NCBI GenBank assembly: GCA_947074195.1 | Contig: CAMTOS010000027.1 | Coordinates: forward strand, 1 to 32,866 | DNA: 32,866 nt | Reading direction: 5' to 3' | From: an uncultured Bacteroides sp. | GTDB lineage: Bacteria; Bacteroidota; Bacteroidia; Bacteroidales; Bacteroidaceae | Translations under genes and position numbers: made by a program | Shown: in pieces, positions 17,331-25,435 of the stretch | Layout: each line of letters begins with the position of its first letter | Numbering within the stretch: position 1 is the first letter of the stretch | The notes under the pieces: model-generated | What the model saw: only the letters and a program-made list of their open reading frames with translations | Told to the model about the DNA's origin: nothing | Databases searched by the model: none

Positions 17331-18536
17331 TTATTTATGCGCTTTAGCCAGCGCATAAATCTTACGGCGGATAATTATCAAATTCACAACTGTAATTGCA
17401 ATTGTTATGATGGTTCCCGTAATGTAAATGATATATGCTGATGAAAGCGTAAACATCGGAAAGAGATCTGAAAGCAAGCGAGCATATAATGGTCTGATAC
17501 AAAGCACTGCGATAATGGCAAGCAATAATACAAGAATGTTTAAGCCAATAGTAATGATTTGATAAGGACGTGCCACTTGTGCAGGCGAATAGCCAATCAG
17601 AATCAGATTGGTTAGTTTAGTTGTATTCTTCTGCAGCAACAAAAATATGCTGAGCATCAATATGTAAAATGCTAAAAGACAAATCAGCAATCCGATACCG
17701 ATAATGATACCCGTAATTATACGTAGTATATGTGTAGTTTTGCTCGAATCCAAACTCTCGTTTTCTGTCTCATAACCATTCTTTTCGATATAACTCACCA
17801 AGGCAGGATCGGCCGGATTTTTAACCTCAACAATCAGGCGTGACGGGTTTGCCTCTTCGTACGGTGCAAATGTTGCATTTGCCTGATTCAGAAAAGATTC
17901 TGGCACAAGAATCGTATTTAACCTATTAGAGAAGCCGACAATATTTCCTTTATAATCTTTATTTCCGGCATTACCACGAATATGGATATTAAGTTTCACC
18001 ATTCCCACCAAACCTTCAGAAAGTTGTGGCAGATTCTGGCTTTGGGCAAAACCGAAATTATAGAGGTTTAAATAATTGCGTGGGATAATGATAGGAATCA
18101 TACCTTCTTCATCCGGCGATGTTTTCCATTTGTCGATATCCACATCGATAAATTCGTCTGGTACAGACTCGAAAAACATGTCGGTATATAACTGCATACC
18201 CGATTTGCCACCGCCAATTCCTGCGGTAACTTTAAACAAAGAGGGAGTAAAAGGGCCGACTTCTTCAACAAACGGCTGTTTCTCCAGATCTTTTATTTCC
18301 TCTTCTGTAAACGTATTGGATTTCTTAATCAGACCACTCAGTGCAGATATCTTCTTTGAAATGATAATATATTCATTCTTCATCAAGCCATCTTTACCGG
18401 AAAATACCGGATAAACATCTTTATAGAACTGTATGGTCAGTAACACAATGATGATACCCACAAGGTTGGCAAGAAAGAAGCCGGCTAATTGTGCGGTGCT
18501 GATATGCTGACGGAGTAATTTCCAGATAAGTCTCAT
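17331..18536 (-). CDS. FtsX/MacB-like ABC transporter permease of unknown substrate
   Basis: A 401-residue inner-membrane protein with the FtsX/MacB/LolC-type layout. One helix at about 15-38 is followed by a periplasmic domain of about 235 residues, then three helices at about 275-305, 325-350 and 362-390, with a basic C-terminal tail. It is the last gene of the run: the ATPase gene ends 12 nt upstream, and a DUF4836 lipoprotein gene lies before that. Such permeases often act mechanically on lipoproteins or envelope enzymes rather than transporting a small solute, so a link with the DUF4836 lipoprotein is attractive but unproven. Its stop codon is 4 nt from the stop of the convergent sensor gene. 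I cannot assign a substrate. Confidence 0.7.
   Translation of the reverse strand: MRLIWKLLRQHISTAQLAGFFLANLVGIIIVLLTIQFYKDVYPVFSGKDGLMKNEYIIISKKISALSGLIKKSNTFTEEEIKDLEKQPFVEEVGPFTPSLFKVTAGIGGGKSGMQLYTDMFFESVPDEFIDVDIDKWKTSPDEEGMIPIIIPRNYLNLYNFGFAQSQNLPQLSEGLVGMVKLNIHIRGNAGNKDYKGNIVGFSNRLNTILVPESFLNQANATFAPYEEANPSRLIVEVKNPADPALVSYIEKNGYETENESLDSSKTTHILRIITGIIIGIGLLICLLAFYILMLSIFLLLQKNTTKLTNLILIGYSPAQVARPYQIITIGLNILVLLLAIIAVLCIRPLYARLLSDLFPMFTLSSAYIIYITGTIITIAITVVNLIIIRRKIYALAKAHK
17334..17359. terminator. Shared hairpin at the convergent gene ends
   Basis: TTTATGCGCT (17334-17343) and AGCGCATAAA (17350-17359) form a perfect 10-bp stem with a 6-nt loop. It covers the last codons of the permease gene and lies just past the sensor stop codon. 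It can form in transcripts from both strands. Neither side has a long U tract, although both 3' arms end in A/T-rich sequence, so it may be a weak bidirectional terminator or a barrier to convergent read-through. Confidence 0.5.
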
Positions 18537-18548
18537 GTCTGAAGAATG

Positions 18549-19193
18549 CTAAAGTTTAAGAATCTGATGATAAGGGAGTTCAATATGTTTGCCAATAGAA
18601 GTAACGATGACTCCGGCTTGTTGTTTGTTCACTTCCTCAATAAGGATTTCACTCATGATGCGGCTGTTATCGTCATCAAGATGACTGATGGGCTCGTCCA
18701 GAAAGATGAAATCAAAAGGTTGGCAAAACGCACGGATAAATGCGACTCTTTGTTGTTGACCAAACGAAAGTTTTTCTACTTTCGTTTTTTGTTTATCCGC
18801 AATACCCAGTCGTTCAAACAAAGCAATAACTTCCTTTTTCTTTTTAAAAGGATGCAGATGATTTTTAATGCGAATATTATCTAAAGCGGTAAGTTCTTTA
18901 AAAAGACGCAAATCCTGAAACAACATACTTATTGATTGTCGCCGTATGTTAGTCCATTCTTTGATATTCAGATTCCTGATATTTGTTTCATCGAAATTAA
19001 TGATACCCTGATAGTCATTGCGATATCCATAAATGAAATTGCATAAAGAAGATTTGCCGGTACCCGATGCTGCTTCAATAAGATAGTACTTTCCTTTTTC
19101 AAAAGAAAGATCCTTGTGCCAGACATCAGATCGTATAGAATTTAAATCAGCAAACACTTCGGGAAGTGTTTGCTGAAGATGTATTTTCTGCAT
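18549..19193 (-). CDS. ABC transporter ATP-binding subunit with atypical motifs
   Basis: The nucleotide-binding partner of the downstream permease. The 214-residue protein is a single short ABC domain. The P-loop is AASGTGKSS (41-49), with Ala in place of the first Gly. The Q-loop is Gln93 in LFQDLRLF. The signature is LSFGQ (142-146) instead of LSGGQ. Walker B is FIFLDEP with catalytic Glu167 present, and the D-loop is SHLD. The switch-loop position after IVT is Ser199, where most ABC ATPases have His. The size and SMLFQDLRLFKELTALDN block recall LolD/FtsE-type ATPases. Genes on both sides are 12-13 nt away, so it is translated with the DUF4836 lipoprotein and permease. ATP binding is likely; hydrolysis rate may be unusual. 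Confidence 0.8.
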   Translation of the reverse strand: MQKIHLQQTLPEVFADLNSIRSDVWHKDLSFEKGKYYLIEAASGTGKSSLCNFIYGYRNDYQGIINFDETNIRNLNIKEWTNIRRQSISMLFQDLRLFKELTALDNIRIKNHLHPFKKKKEVIALFERLGIADKQKTKVEKLSFGQQQRVAFIRAFCQPFDFIFLDEPISHLDDDNSRIMSEILIEEVNKQQAGVIVTSIGKHIELPYHQILKL

Positions 19194-19206
19194 GGATAAT
19201 TAATTC

Positions 19207-20763
19207 TTATAAAAATGCCAGAAACAATTTAGCATATTCCACAATCTGGGCTAAAGAGTTTGTATTGTTGTTTTTCATCACAATATTGAGATGCGAAACA
19301 TTATTCTTATCATTTACAAAATCGATATAATCTATTTTATTTGCCATTTCATAATAAATCTGATATTGTTTGCCGCCAAGGCTTGCCAGAAGTTTAAGAA
19401 TAGGCAGATCAAGAACCTGTTCTACATTAAGTACAAAGAAGCACTTCTTATCTTTCATTTCAGCTCCGAATGATGCAGTAGAAATGTCAGGAGTGAAATC
19501 TTTGAAAATATCATCTGTAACAGGAGTAGTGCTCATAAACAAGATATTATTCTTCACACCATAATAAAAGCTAAAATCAGATTGCACACACTGATAAATA
19601 CCATCAGCTATTTGATTGATACTGATTCCATGTTTAGCGAAGCTGCTCTGATTGGTATATAATAGTTGAAGGAAATCATCATTATCAACTGCTGCATACA
19701 TCTTAACTTCCGGCATGTTGTTTGATTCCAGTCCGGTTATACCGATCGAAACATCACCGTCGATAGCAGTCAGCGTTTTATTCAGACACTCTTCCTGTGC
19801 TGGAGTAAAATCACTGTCATAGCCTTTGCTCGATGAAATAAGCTTATAAAGATTATCTCCATCAATTCCTGTAGTCAGATAAGCAAGTGTATTTTTGGGG
19901 AAATATTTTACAAAAGAATTCTTTAATATCGTAGAAACAGCCTCTTGTGTGCTAATAAGCTCATTAATTTTTGCATTATCAGAATAATAAGCGAAATCAG
20001 AACCGATTTTACCTTGTTCAAATTGTACGGCACCATAAATATATAAATCGTTGAAGTCAATATCCTCAAAGCCTAAATCCTTTTTAAGGTGTTGTCCGTA
20101 AAGCGTCGTCATTGACGTTGCTGTAGAAAGAAAATGAATATCGCCTCTCTTTTCGGTCATCTTCTTGAATGCACCGTTAGATTCGATACTATTTTCGCGG
20201 GACTGATTCATCCATTCACTCACCTTATTCTTGGCTGCCGATAGCTGATTAGGGCTTTGCAATGCAAGAATCATTAATGAATGCGTATTGAAAGCAATAA
20301 TAACATTGTTATTGATTACAATATATTCATAGTTCTTCCCTTTTTCGATGACAGTAAACATCTTCTCATCTTTCATGATGTCTAAAGTCGATTTCAGCTT
20401 TGTCTCATCCGATACCTTATTTACAAGTGCGGTAACAGACATTTCTTTATTGAAGAATAAATAGATAGGCTTTTCAAAATCAATACCAGACTCTTTAGGG
20501 TCAGTTAGTATTTTTTGTATTTGCTCCATGCTATGCATACTCATTCCACTGCTAATAGCCGCAATGAACTCTTGCTTCATTTGTGTTACTTCATCAGAAG
20601 TCACACCAGTTTTGCTAAAGAGCGATTTTAAATCGAGTGAGAAAAGAGTAGCAACATCAGCAGGTATAACATCAGTATACTCATTAGTTTTTTTCGAACA
20701 TCCGGTCAGGATGCCAATCAGTAATATGATTACTGAAAGAGTCGAGACGATTTTTCTTACCAT
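19207..20763 (-). CDS. DUF4836-family lipoprotein of unknown function
   Basis: A 518-residue lipoprotein with a signal ending ILTGC (Cys22). The residues after the cysteine are SKK, not acidic, so export to the outer surface is not indicated; a periplasm-facing position is more likely. The N-terminal block (VIPADVATLFSLDLKSLFSK) is characteristic of DUF4836 proteins, which are common in Bacteroidetes and have no established function. The rest has repeated alternating hydrophobic strands and no visible catalytic motif. It starts 12 nt after rsmE and ends 13 nt before the ABC ATPase gene. The constant pairing suggests it is the substrate, sensor or partner of that transporter, but this is inference. 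Confidence 0.75.
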   Translation of the reverse strand: MVRKIVSTLSVIILLIGILTGCSKKTNEYTDVIPADVATLFSLDLKSLFSKTGVTSDEVTQMKQEFIAAISSGMSMHSMEQIQKILTDPKESGIDFEKPIYLFFNKEMSVTALVNKVSDETKLKSTLDIMKDEKMFTVIEKGKNYEYIVINNNVIIAFNTHSLMILALQSPNQLSAAKNKVSEWMNQSRENSIESNGAFKKMTEKRGDIHFLSTATSMTTLYGQHLKKDLGFEDIDFNDLYIYGAVQFEQGKIGSDFAYYSDNAKINELISTQEAVSTILKNSFVKYFPKNTLAYLTTGIDGDNLYKLISSSKGYDSDFTPAQEECLNKTLTAIDGDVSIGITGLESNNMPEVKMYAAVDNDDFLQLLYTNQSSFAKHGISINQIADGIYQCVQSDFSFYYGVKNNILFMSTTPVTDDIFKDFTPDISTASFGAEMKDKKCFFVLNVEQVLDLPILKLLASLGGKQYQIYYEMANKIDYIDFVNDKNNVSHLNIVMKNNNTNSLAQIVEYAKLFLAFL

Positions 20764-20775
20764 AACATATTGATT

Positions 20776-21477
20776 TTAGGGTGTATGAAACAGATTTAAA
20801 GTATGGCAGGCCACCAGTGCCGCAGTTTCAGTCCGCAGTCTCGAGTTGCTTATGCTTACAGGAATAAATCCCTGCTCTATGGCTTTTGCAACCTCTTCTT
20901 CGCTGAAATCGCCTTCGGGGCCAATTAGTATAAGCGCATTGCCAGTGGGGTCAATACACTTTTTTAGTTCTTGTTTTTCTCCATCATGACAATGGGCTAT
21001 AAATTTTTGCCCTTCAAACGGTTGTCTGATAAATGTTTCGAAAGGCGTCATTTCATTGAGTTTAGGTAAACGGGCTTTCAGTGATTGCTTTATGGCCGAA
21101 ACCAGTATTTTTTCGATACGCTCGTTTTTTATCACTTTTCGTTCTGAGAATCTGCAATTCAGAAAAGTCAATTCATCAAAACCAATCTCTGTAGCCTTTT
21201 CTGCAAACCATTCATTGCGGTCCATGTTCTTGGTAGGTGCAATGGCCAAATGCAAATATCCTGTCCATAAAGCAGGTTGAGGATGTTTTTCAAGGATTTC
21301 TACCAAACAACGTTTTTGATGGGCGGCCGATATTACCGCAGTATAAAAACTTCCTTTGCCATCAGTTATACTGATTTTATCTCCTTCTTTTAAGCGCAAT
21401 ACACGTACGCAGTGCATACTTTCCTCTTCGGGAAGCTGGTGAGTTAGTTCAATATCTGGTGCGTAAAAGACATGCAT
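20776..21477 (-). CDS. rsmE: 16S rRNA (uracil-1498-N3)-methyltransferase RsmE
   Basis: A cytoplasmic SPOUT methyltransferase that makes m3U1498 in 16S rRNA, near the decoding site. The 233-residue length is normal. A PUA-like N-terminal domain (HCVRVLRLKEGDKISITDGKG, about 22-42) is followed by the trefoil-knot SPOUT domain. SAM-site motifs are LIGPEGDFSEEE near 193-204 and LRTETAAL near 218-225. The gene starts 2 nt after the bifunctional-nuclease-family gene and is followed 12 nt later by the DUF4836 lipoprotein gene, so it sits inside a tightly packed transcript. The family call is firm. Confidence 0.95.
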   Translation of the reverse strand: MHVFYAPDIELTHQLPEEESMHCVRVLRLKEGDKISITDGKGSFYTAVISAAHQKRCLVEILEKHPQPALWTGYLHLAIAPTKNMDRNEWFAEKATEIGFDELTFLNCRFSERKVIKNERIEKILVSAIKQSLKARLPKLNEMTPFETFIRQPFEGQKFIAHCHDGEKQELKKCIDPTGNALILIGPEGDFSEEEVAKAIEQGFIPVSISNSRLRTETAALVACHTLNLFHTP

Positions 21478-21479
21478 GA

Positions 21480-22040
21480 TTATCTTTGTTTTTGTATTTC
21501 ATCCCGAATGCAAGCAGCCAGTTCATAGTTCTCATCGGCAATTGCTTTTCTTAAAGCCTGTTCCAGTTCCACTTTAGTAGTTCCAGGTTTATCCATATCC
21601 GGAGATTGATTTTCCTGATATTTCTCTTCTTCCTGACGGATACATTCTTTTTCGAGAATACTCTCGTAAATATAAACAGGTGCATTACTCCTTAAAGCCA
21701 GTGCAATAGCGTCAGATGTACGTGCATCTATACGAATGATATTGCTGTTCTGCTTTATGTATATATAGGAGTAAAAGACACCTTCCTTAACTTTATAAAT
21801 CAGAACCCGGAGAATCTGCCCACCCAACACTTCGATACACGAAGAAAAAAGATCGTGAGTTAGCGGACGCGGGGTCTTTGTGCCTTTAAGGCATATTAAT
21901 GTAGCTTGTGCCTCGGCAGATCCGATAATAATCGGAAGCTGCCGGGTACCTTCTTTTTCGCCAAGAATCAGTGCGTATGCACCAATCTGTGCATGGCTGT
22001 TTGAAACATCGATTACTTCGAGTTCAACTTTATTATTCAT
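21480..22040 (-). CDS. Bifunctional nuclease family protein (DUF151) with C-terminal UVR motif
   Basis: A 186-residue cytoplasmic protein. Residues 1-130 form the DUF151/bifunctional nuclease domain, with the typical LPIIIGSAEAQAT block, THDLF, and RIDARTSDAIALALR near 104-118. The C-terminal 30 residues (LEQALRKAIADENYELAACI, then RDEI) form a UvrB/UvrC-type coiled-coil motif used for protein contact. Related proteins have been reported to have DNase and RNase activity, but the physiological role in Bacteroidetes is not settled. It overlaps the upstream symporter gene by 8 nt and precedes rsmE by 2 nt, so the three are probably translationally coupled. Confidence 0.9.
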   Translation of the reverse strand: MNNKVELEVIDVSNSHAQIGAYALILGEKEGTRQLPIIIGSAEAQATLICLKGTKTPRPLTHDLFSSCIEVLGGQILRVLIYKVKEGVFYSYIYIKQNSNIIRIDARTSDAIALALRSNAPVYIYESILEKECIRQEEEKYQENQSPDMDKPGTTKVELEQALRKAIADENYELAACIRDEIQKQR

Positions 22041-23295
22041 GAACTTTTTTAATTAAATCGTCCGGATTATGTTTATACCGGAAGACAATCGCAAAGAGTA
22101 TTCCGATGAAACATGCATATGCGGCAAATATGTACCACACATCGGGCCAGTTACGACTTATAAGCTCTCCATTTTGATATACAGAGAATGCATCAACAAC
22201 TGCACCACTGGCATAACCACCAATGATGGCACCCAATCCGTTTGTCATCATGAAGAATAAGCCCTGTGCACTGGCACGAATTTTAGGACTTGTTTCAATT
22301 TCAACAAATAATGAGCCCGAAATGTTGAAGAAATCGAATGCCATACCATAAACAAGCATTGATAATAACAACATCCATAAGCCCGGACCAGGGTTACCCA
22401 GACCGAATAGACCAAATCTAAGCATCCATGCAAACATACTGATAAGCATTACTTTCTTGATACCGAAGTGTCTCAGGAAGAAAGGAATAGCAAGAATAAA
22501 TACGGTTTCACTGATTTGTGACATAGAAAGCAGAATCACCGAATGTTTTACACCAAACGAATCTGCATATTCAGGAATATCTTTAAAACTTGTCAGAAAG
22601 AGGTCTCCATAGCTGTTTGTAATCTGAAGAGCCGCTCCTAAAAGCATTGAAAATACGAAGAAGATCGCCATTTTCTTGCGTTTGAACAGGAAGAGAGCAT
22701 TCAAACCAAAAGCTTCGGCAAAAGATTTTGTTTCGCTTTTGCTTGGCGGACATGGAGGTAGTGTAAATGAATATATAGCTAACAGAACCGAAGATACAGC
22801 AGCTACATAAAATTGTGCATTATTTCCTTTAAAACCAGTTAAATCGACTGTCCACATGGCAAGGATAAAACCAACGGTACCCCAAACACGAATCGGGGGG
22901 AAGTCTTTTACAATGTCGCAGTTATACTTTTCGAGGGCATTGTACGATATGGTATTTGCCAATGAAAGGGTAGGCATATATGCCAGAAGATTAAGAAACA
23001 TTGCCCAGTACATGGCATCATAAGTTTTTGCAAAGGAAGCGAATACCAGGAAACCTGCGCCTAAGAAGTGAAGAATTGCATATAAACGCTCAGCGTTTAT
23101 CCATTTATCTGCAATAATACCCATTAAGCCGGGCATAACAAGCGAAGCGATACCCATTGTTGCGAAAATAGCTCCAATCTGGCCACCCTCAAAATTGAGG
23201 ACACCGCCCAAATAAGCTCCAAGTGAAATTAGCCATGACCCCCAAATGAAGAACTGGAGGAAATTCATCAGAATCAGTCGATTTTTAATGCTCAT
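22033..23295 (-). CDS. NupG/XapB-family nucleoside:H+ symporter (MFS)
   Basis: A 420-residue inner-membrane carrier, with about 12 predicted helices and the length usual for the nucleoside:H+ symporter family. Family-like features are the N-terminal LILMNFLQFFIWGSWLISLG, the PIRVWGTVGFI block near 134-144, and the FFMMTNGLGAIIGG block near 345-358. It likely imports nucleosides for salvage. It heads a compact set (symporter, nuclease-family protein, rsmE, DUF4836, ABC pair) and overlaps the next gene by 8 nt. A -7 element lies about 40 nt upstream, giving it its own promoter separate from rlmI. The exact nucleoside range cannot be told. Confidence 0.87.
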   Translation of the reverse strand: MSIKNRLILMNFLQFFIWGSWLISLGAYLGGVLNFEGGQIGAIFATMGIASLVMPGLMGIIADKWINAERLYAILHFLGAGFLVFASFAKTYDAMYWAMFLNLLAYMPTLSLANTISYNALEKYNCDIVKDFPPIRVWGTVGFILAMWTVDLTGFKGNNAQFYVAAVSSVLLAIYSFTLPPCPPSKSETKSFAEAFGLNALFLFKRKKMAIFFVFSMLLGAALQITNSYGDLFLTSFKDIPEYADSFGVKHSVILLSMSQISETVFILAIPFFLRHFGIKKVMLISMFAWMLRFGLFGLGNPGPGLWMLLLSMLVYGMAFDFFNISGSLFVEIETSPKIRASAQGLFFMMTNGLGAIIGGYASGAVVDAFSVYQNGELISRNWPDVWYIFAAYACFIGILFAIVFRYKHNPDDLIKKVHE

Positions 23296-23335
23296 ATTTA
23301 TTCTATTAAAACGTTTGCATAGTATGTATATGACG

Positions 23336-23343
23336 CAAAGATA
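23336..23343 (-). promoter_or_regulatory. -7 element for the nucleoside symporter operon
   Basis: On the minus strand the sequence is TATCTTTG, fitting TAnnTTTG, about 40 nt before the symporter ATG. No clear TTTG is seen at the -33 position. It lies downstream of the sRNA terminator, so it would serve the symporter operon independently. Confidence 0.5.
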
Positions 23344-23409
23344 ATGTTTTTCGACTATAGGAAGTTATTTAAGAAACGATAATAAGTGATAAAAAGAGGA
23401 TAGGGGTAT

Positions 23410-23442
23410 AAAAAAAAAGAAGGCTATCTATCCCAGACAGCC
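23410..23442 (-). terminator. Intrinsic terminator of the candidate sRNA
   Basis: Arms at 435-442 and 422-429 (of 23400s) form an 8-bp stem with one A-C mismatch and a 5-nt loop. In the minus-strand RNA it is followed by UUCUUUUUUUU (from the A-run at 23410-23418 on the plus strand). Polarity is clearly minus-strand. It may also end read-through from rlmI. Confidence 0.75.
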
Positions 23443-23479
23443 AATCTTTATTAACCTTAAATCTAATACCATGAAAAAC
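23410..23479 (-). ncRNA. Candidate small RNA or orphan leader, about 70 nt
   Basis: On the minus strand a TACATTTG -7 element (23486-23493) is followed by about 70 nt beginning near TTTTTCATGGTATTAGATTT, then AAGGTTAATAAAG, and ending in a GGCTGTCT-GGGAT-AGATAGCC hairpin with a T-rich tail. The GGTATTAGATTTAAGG block looks familiar to me from other Bacteroides intergenic regions, but I cannot name the RNA. It lies between rlmI and the symporter gene and ends about 115 nt before the symporter ATG. It could be a stand-alone sRNA, or a terminated leader for the operon below. No ORF on this strand in it. Confidence 0.6.
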
Positions 23480-23485
23480 ACATTG

Positions 23486-23493
23486 CAAATGTA
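23486..23493 (-). promoter_or_regulatory. -7 element ahead of the candidate sRNA
   Basis: TACATTTG on the minus strand fits TAnnTTTG exactly. Transcription would start near 23479. The -33 region has no good TTTG, so strength is uncertain. Confidence 0.5.
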
Positions 23494-23593
23494 AACGAAA
23501 TGATGTTATAAAACATAATGAGTTTACTAAAAACTTTCTTAAGTTAACATATTTTATACTTTGCAGGTGTTTTATGGTTTTATAATCGAGTAA

Positions 23594-24772
23594 TTATTCA
23601 ACATATAATACTAATCCCTTCAGATATTCACCTTCAGGATGGTAAATATTCACGGGATGATCTGCAGGCTGAGTAAGCTGGTGCAGAATGCGAACGTTGC
23701 GACCTGATATGGCTGCAGCGGTAAAAATCGCTGTACGGAATTGCTCTTTGGTAACAACCTGCGAGCAAGAGAATGTAAAGAGGATACCACCGGGTTTGAT
23801 TTTCTCGAATGCCTTAGCATTGAGTTTACGATATCCCTGCAGTGCATTACGCAAAGCATCTTTATGCTTGGCAAAAGCAGGAGGGTCCAGGATAATCAGA
23901 TCATACTGGTCGCCCATGCGGTCAAGATACTTAAATGCATCTTCTGCATAAGCCTCATGACGTGGATCGCCGGGGAAGTTTAATTCAACATTCTTATTGG
24001 TCAGGTCGATGGCTTTAGCCGAACTGTCTACCGAGTGTACTAGTTTAGCGCCTCCACGCATAGCGTAGAATGAGAATCCACCAGTATAGCAAAACATATT
24101 AAGAACGCTTCTGTTGCGTGAATATTTTTCGAGTAGTGCACGGTTTTCACGCTGATCTACAAAGAAACCGGTTTTTTGTCCTTTCAGCCAGTCTACGTGA
24201 AACTTCAGGCCATTTTCAACGGCAATATTATCGCTGCTACCACCAAGAAGAAAACCATTTTCCGGTGCAAGGTCAGCTTTATACGGAAGCGTTGTTTCCG
24301 ATTTATAATAAATGTTCTCAATTACACCATCCATCACTTCAGTCAGTGCCTTTGCTATATCCATACGATCCATATGCATACCGGCAGAGTGAGCCTGCAT
24401 TACAGCTGTTTTAGCATAGACGTCAATAATAAGTCCGGGAAGACTATCTCCTTCGCCGTGTACAAGGCGGTAAGTATTGTTGTCTGGATTATCAGCTACG
24501 CCAATGCTTTTACGTAAATCATAAGCAACGGCAAGTCTTTTCTTCCAGAAATCGAGATTAATCGGATCTGGTTTAAACGACAATACACGTACAGCGATAC
24601 TGCCAATCTGAAAATGTCCCTGAGCTATGAATTCTTTTTTCGAAGTATATACTTCTACAATTTCGCCCTCTTCGGGTTCACCGTCAAAATGTGCGATAGC
24701 ACCGGAAAATATCCAGGGATGAAATCTTTTCAAAGACTCTTCTTTTCCTGGTTTTAGGTATAATTTAACCAT
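23594..24772 (-). CDS. rlmI: 23S rRNA (cytosine-C5)-methyltransferase RlmI-like
   Basis: A cytoplasmic SAM-dependent methyltransferase of the RlmI/RlmK family, expected to make m5C1962 in 23S rRNA. The 392 residues match the family length. A PUA domain is at the N-terminus (VKLYLKPGKEESLKRFHPWI), followed by a central RlmI-like domain (VHGEGDSLPGLIIDVY) and the Rossmann methyltransferase domain. Motifs are LNMFCYTGGFSFYA near 226-238, LDPPAFAKHK near 297-306 and the catalytic-Cys region FSCSQ near 345. The gene is 29 nt after the exonuclease gene and is the last of the DUF5063-exonuclease-rlmI block; the sRNA candidate begins about 115 nt beyond it. Confidence 0.92.
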   Translation of the reverse strand: MVKLYLKPGKEESLKRFHPWIFSGAIAHFDGEPEEGEIVEVYTSKKEFIAQGHFQIGSIAVRVLSFKPDPINLDFWKKRLAVAYDLRKSIGVADNPDNNTYRLVHGEGDSLPGLIIDVYAKTAVMQAHSAGMHMDRMDIAKALTEVMDGVIENIYYKSETTLPYKADLAPENGFLLGGSSDNIAVENGLKFHVDWLKGQKTGFFVDQRENRALLEKYSRNRSVLNMFCYTGGFSFYAMRGGAKLVHSVDSSAKAIDLTNKNVELNFPGDPRHEAYAEDAFKYLDRMGDQYDLIILDPPAFAKHKDALRNALQGYRKLNAKAFEKIKPGGILFTFSCSQVVTKEQFRTAIFTAAAISGRNVRILHQLTQPADHPVNIYHPEGEYLKGLVLYVE

Positions 24773-24801
24773 ATTATATAGATAGTTCGGATTTTAATTG
24801 A

Positions 24802-25425
24802 TTATACATTGTCTTCTTTCATCGGTGCAATTTCAAAGTCACCGGTTTTCAACAATTCTTCTAATAGTTTATAGATGCTGTAGCAAGCCCATGCATCCAT
24901 TGCTGCATATTGCTTTTGCGCATCGGTAAGAATTTCACCTTCCCAGTTGGATAGCTGTTGTGATTTCGAGATTTTCTGCTGAAACAACAGTGCATATATC
25001 TTTTGCAGACTTTTATCGAGAATACCAAAAGCGCGTACATACTCCTGAAGCTCTATGCAACCTTCCGGATTAAACGGAGCCCGCTTGTGCAACATCAGGA
25101 AGTCATCTTTTAAAGATAAACCTACTTTCAGTACATTGGGATCTTCCAAAAGCGAAATCAGTGAAGCAGGAATACCTATAAGATTCAGACGAAACAAAAA
25201 GCAGCAATCGGCAGTCGAGACCTGGAGTAATGCCACTTTATGTATCCTTCCCTTTTTAAACGAAGGGCGGGTTTCGCTATCGATACCAACTACATCCTGT
25301 GTTTTCAGAAAATTTACAGCCTTCTCTGCCTCTGCATCGGTCTGAACAACATATATGCGCCCGGGAAAAACAGCTTTGGGCAATTCTCTGAGCTCTTCTT
25401 TATTTATAGTTCTTTCAATTACCAT
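24802..25425 (-). CDS. DEDDy-type 3'-5' exonuclease domain protein
   Basis: A 207-residue protein consisting almost entirely of a DnaQ/WRN-like 3'-5' exonuclease fold. The acidic metal ligands are visible as GIDSET (Exo I, about 48-53), SLKDDFLML (Exo II, about 103-111) and YAAMDAWACYSIY (Exo III, Tyr and Asp, about 173-185). It lacks helicase or HRDC domains, so it resembles the stand-alone WRN-exonuclease-like proteins rather than RNase D. It could act on DNA or RNA. It starts 10 nt after the DUF5063 gene and is followed by rlmI, so a part in RNA metabolism or repair is possible, but nothing here decides. Confidence 0.88.
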   Translation of the reverse strand: MVIERTINKEELRELPKAVFPGRIYVVQTDAEAEKAVNFLKTQDVVGIDSETRPSFKKGRIHKVALLQVSTADCCFLFRLNLIGIPASLISLLEDPNVLKVGLSLKDDFLMLHKRAPFNPEGCIELQEYVRAFGILDKSLQKIYALLFQQKISKSQQLSNWEGEILTDAQKQYAAMDAWACYSIYKLLEELLKTGDFEIAPMKEDNV

Positions 25426-25435
25426 TATTCATTTA

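Noticed and set aside
17229..17441. Plus-strand ORF spanning the convergent gene ends
   Set aside because: It overlaps both the sensor and the permease in other frames and has no recognisable protein features.
23471..23494. Tiny plus-strand ORF MKNTLQM
   Set aside because: It is only seven codons, lies antisense to the better-supported sRNA promoter and terminator, and the hairpin polarity supports the minus strand.
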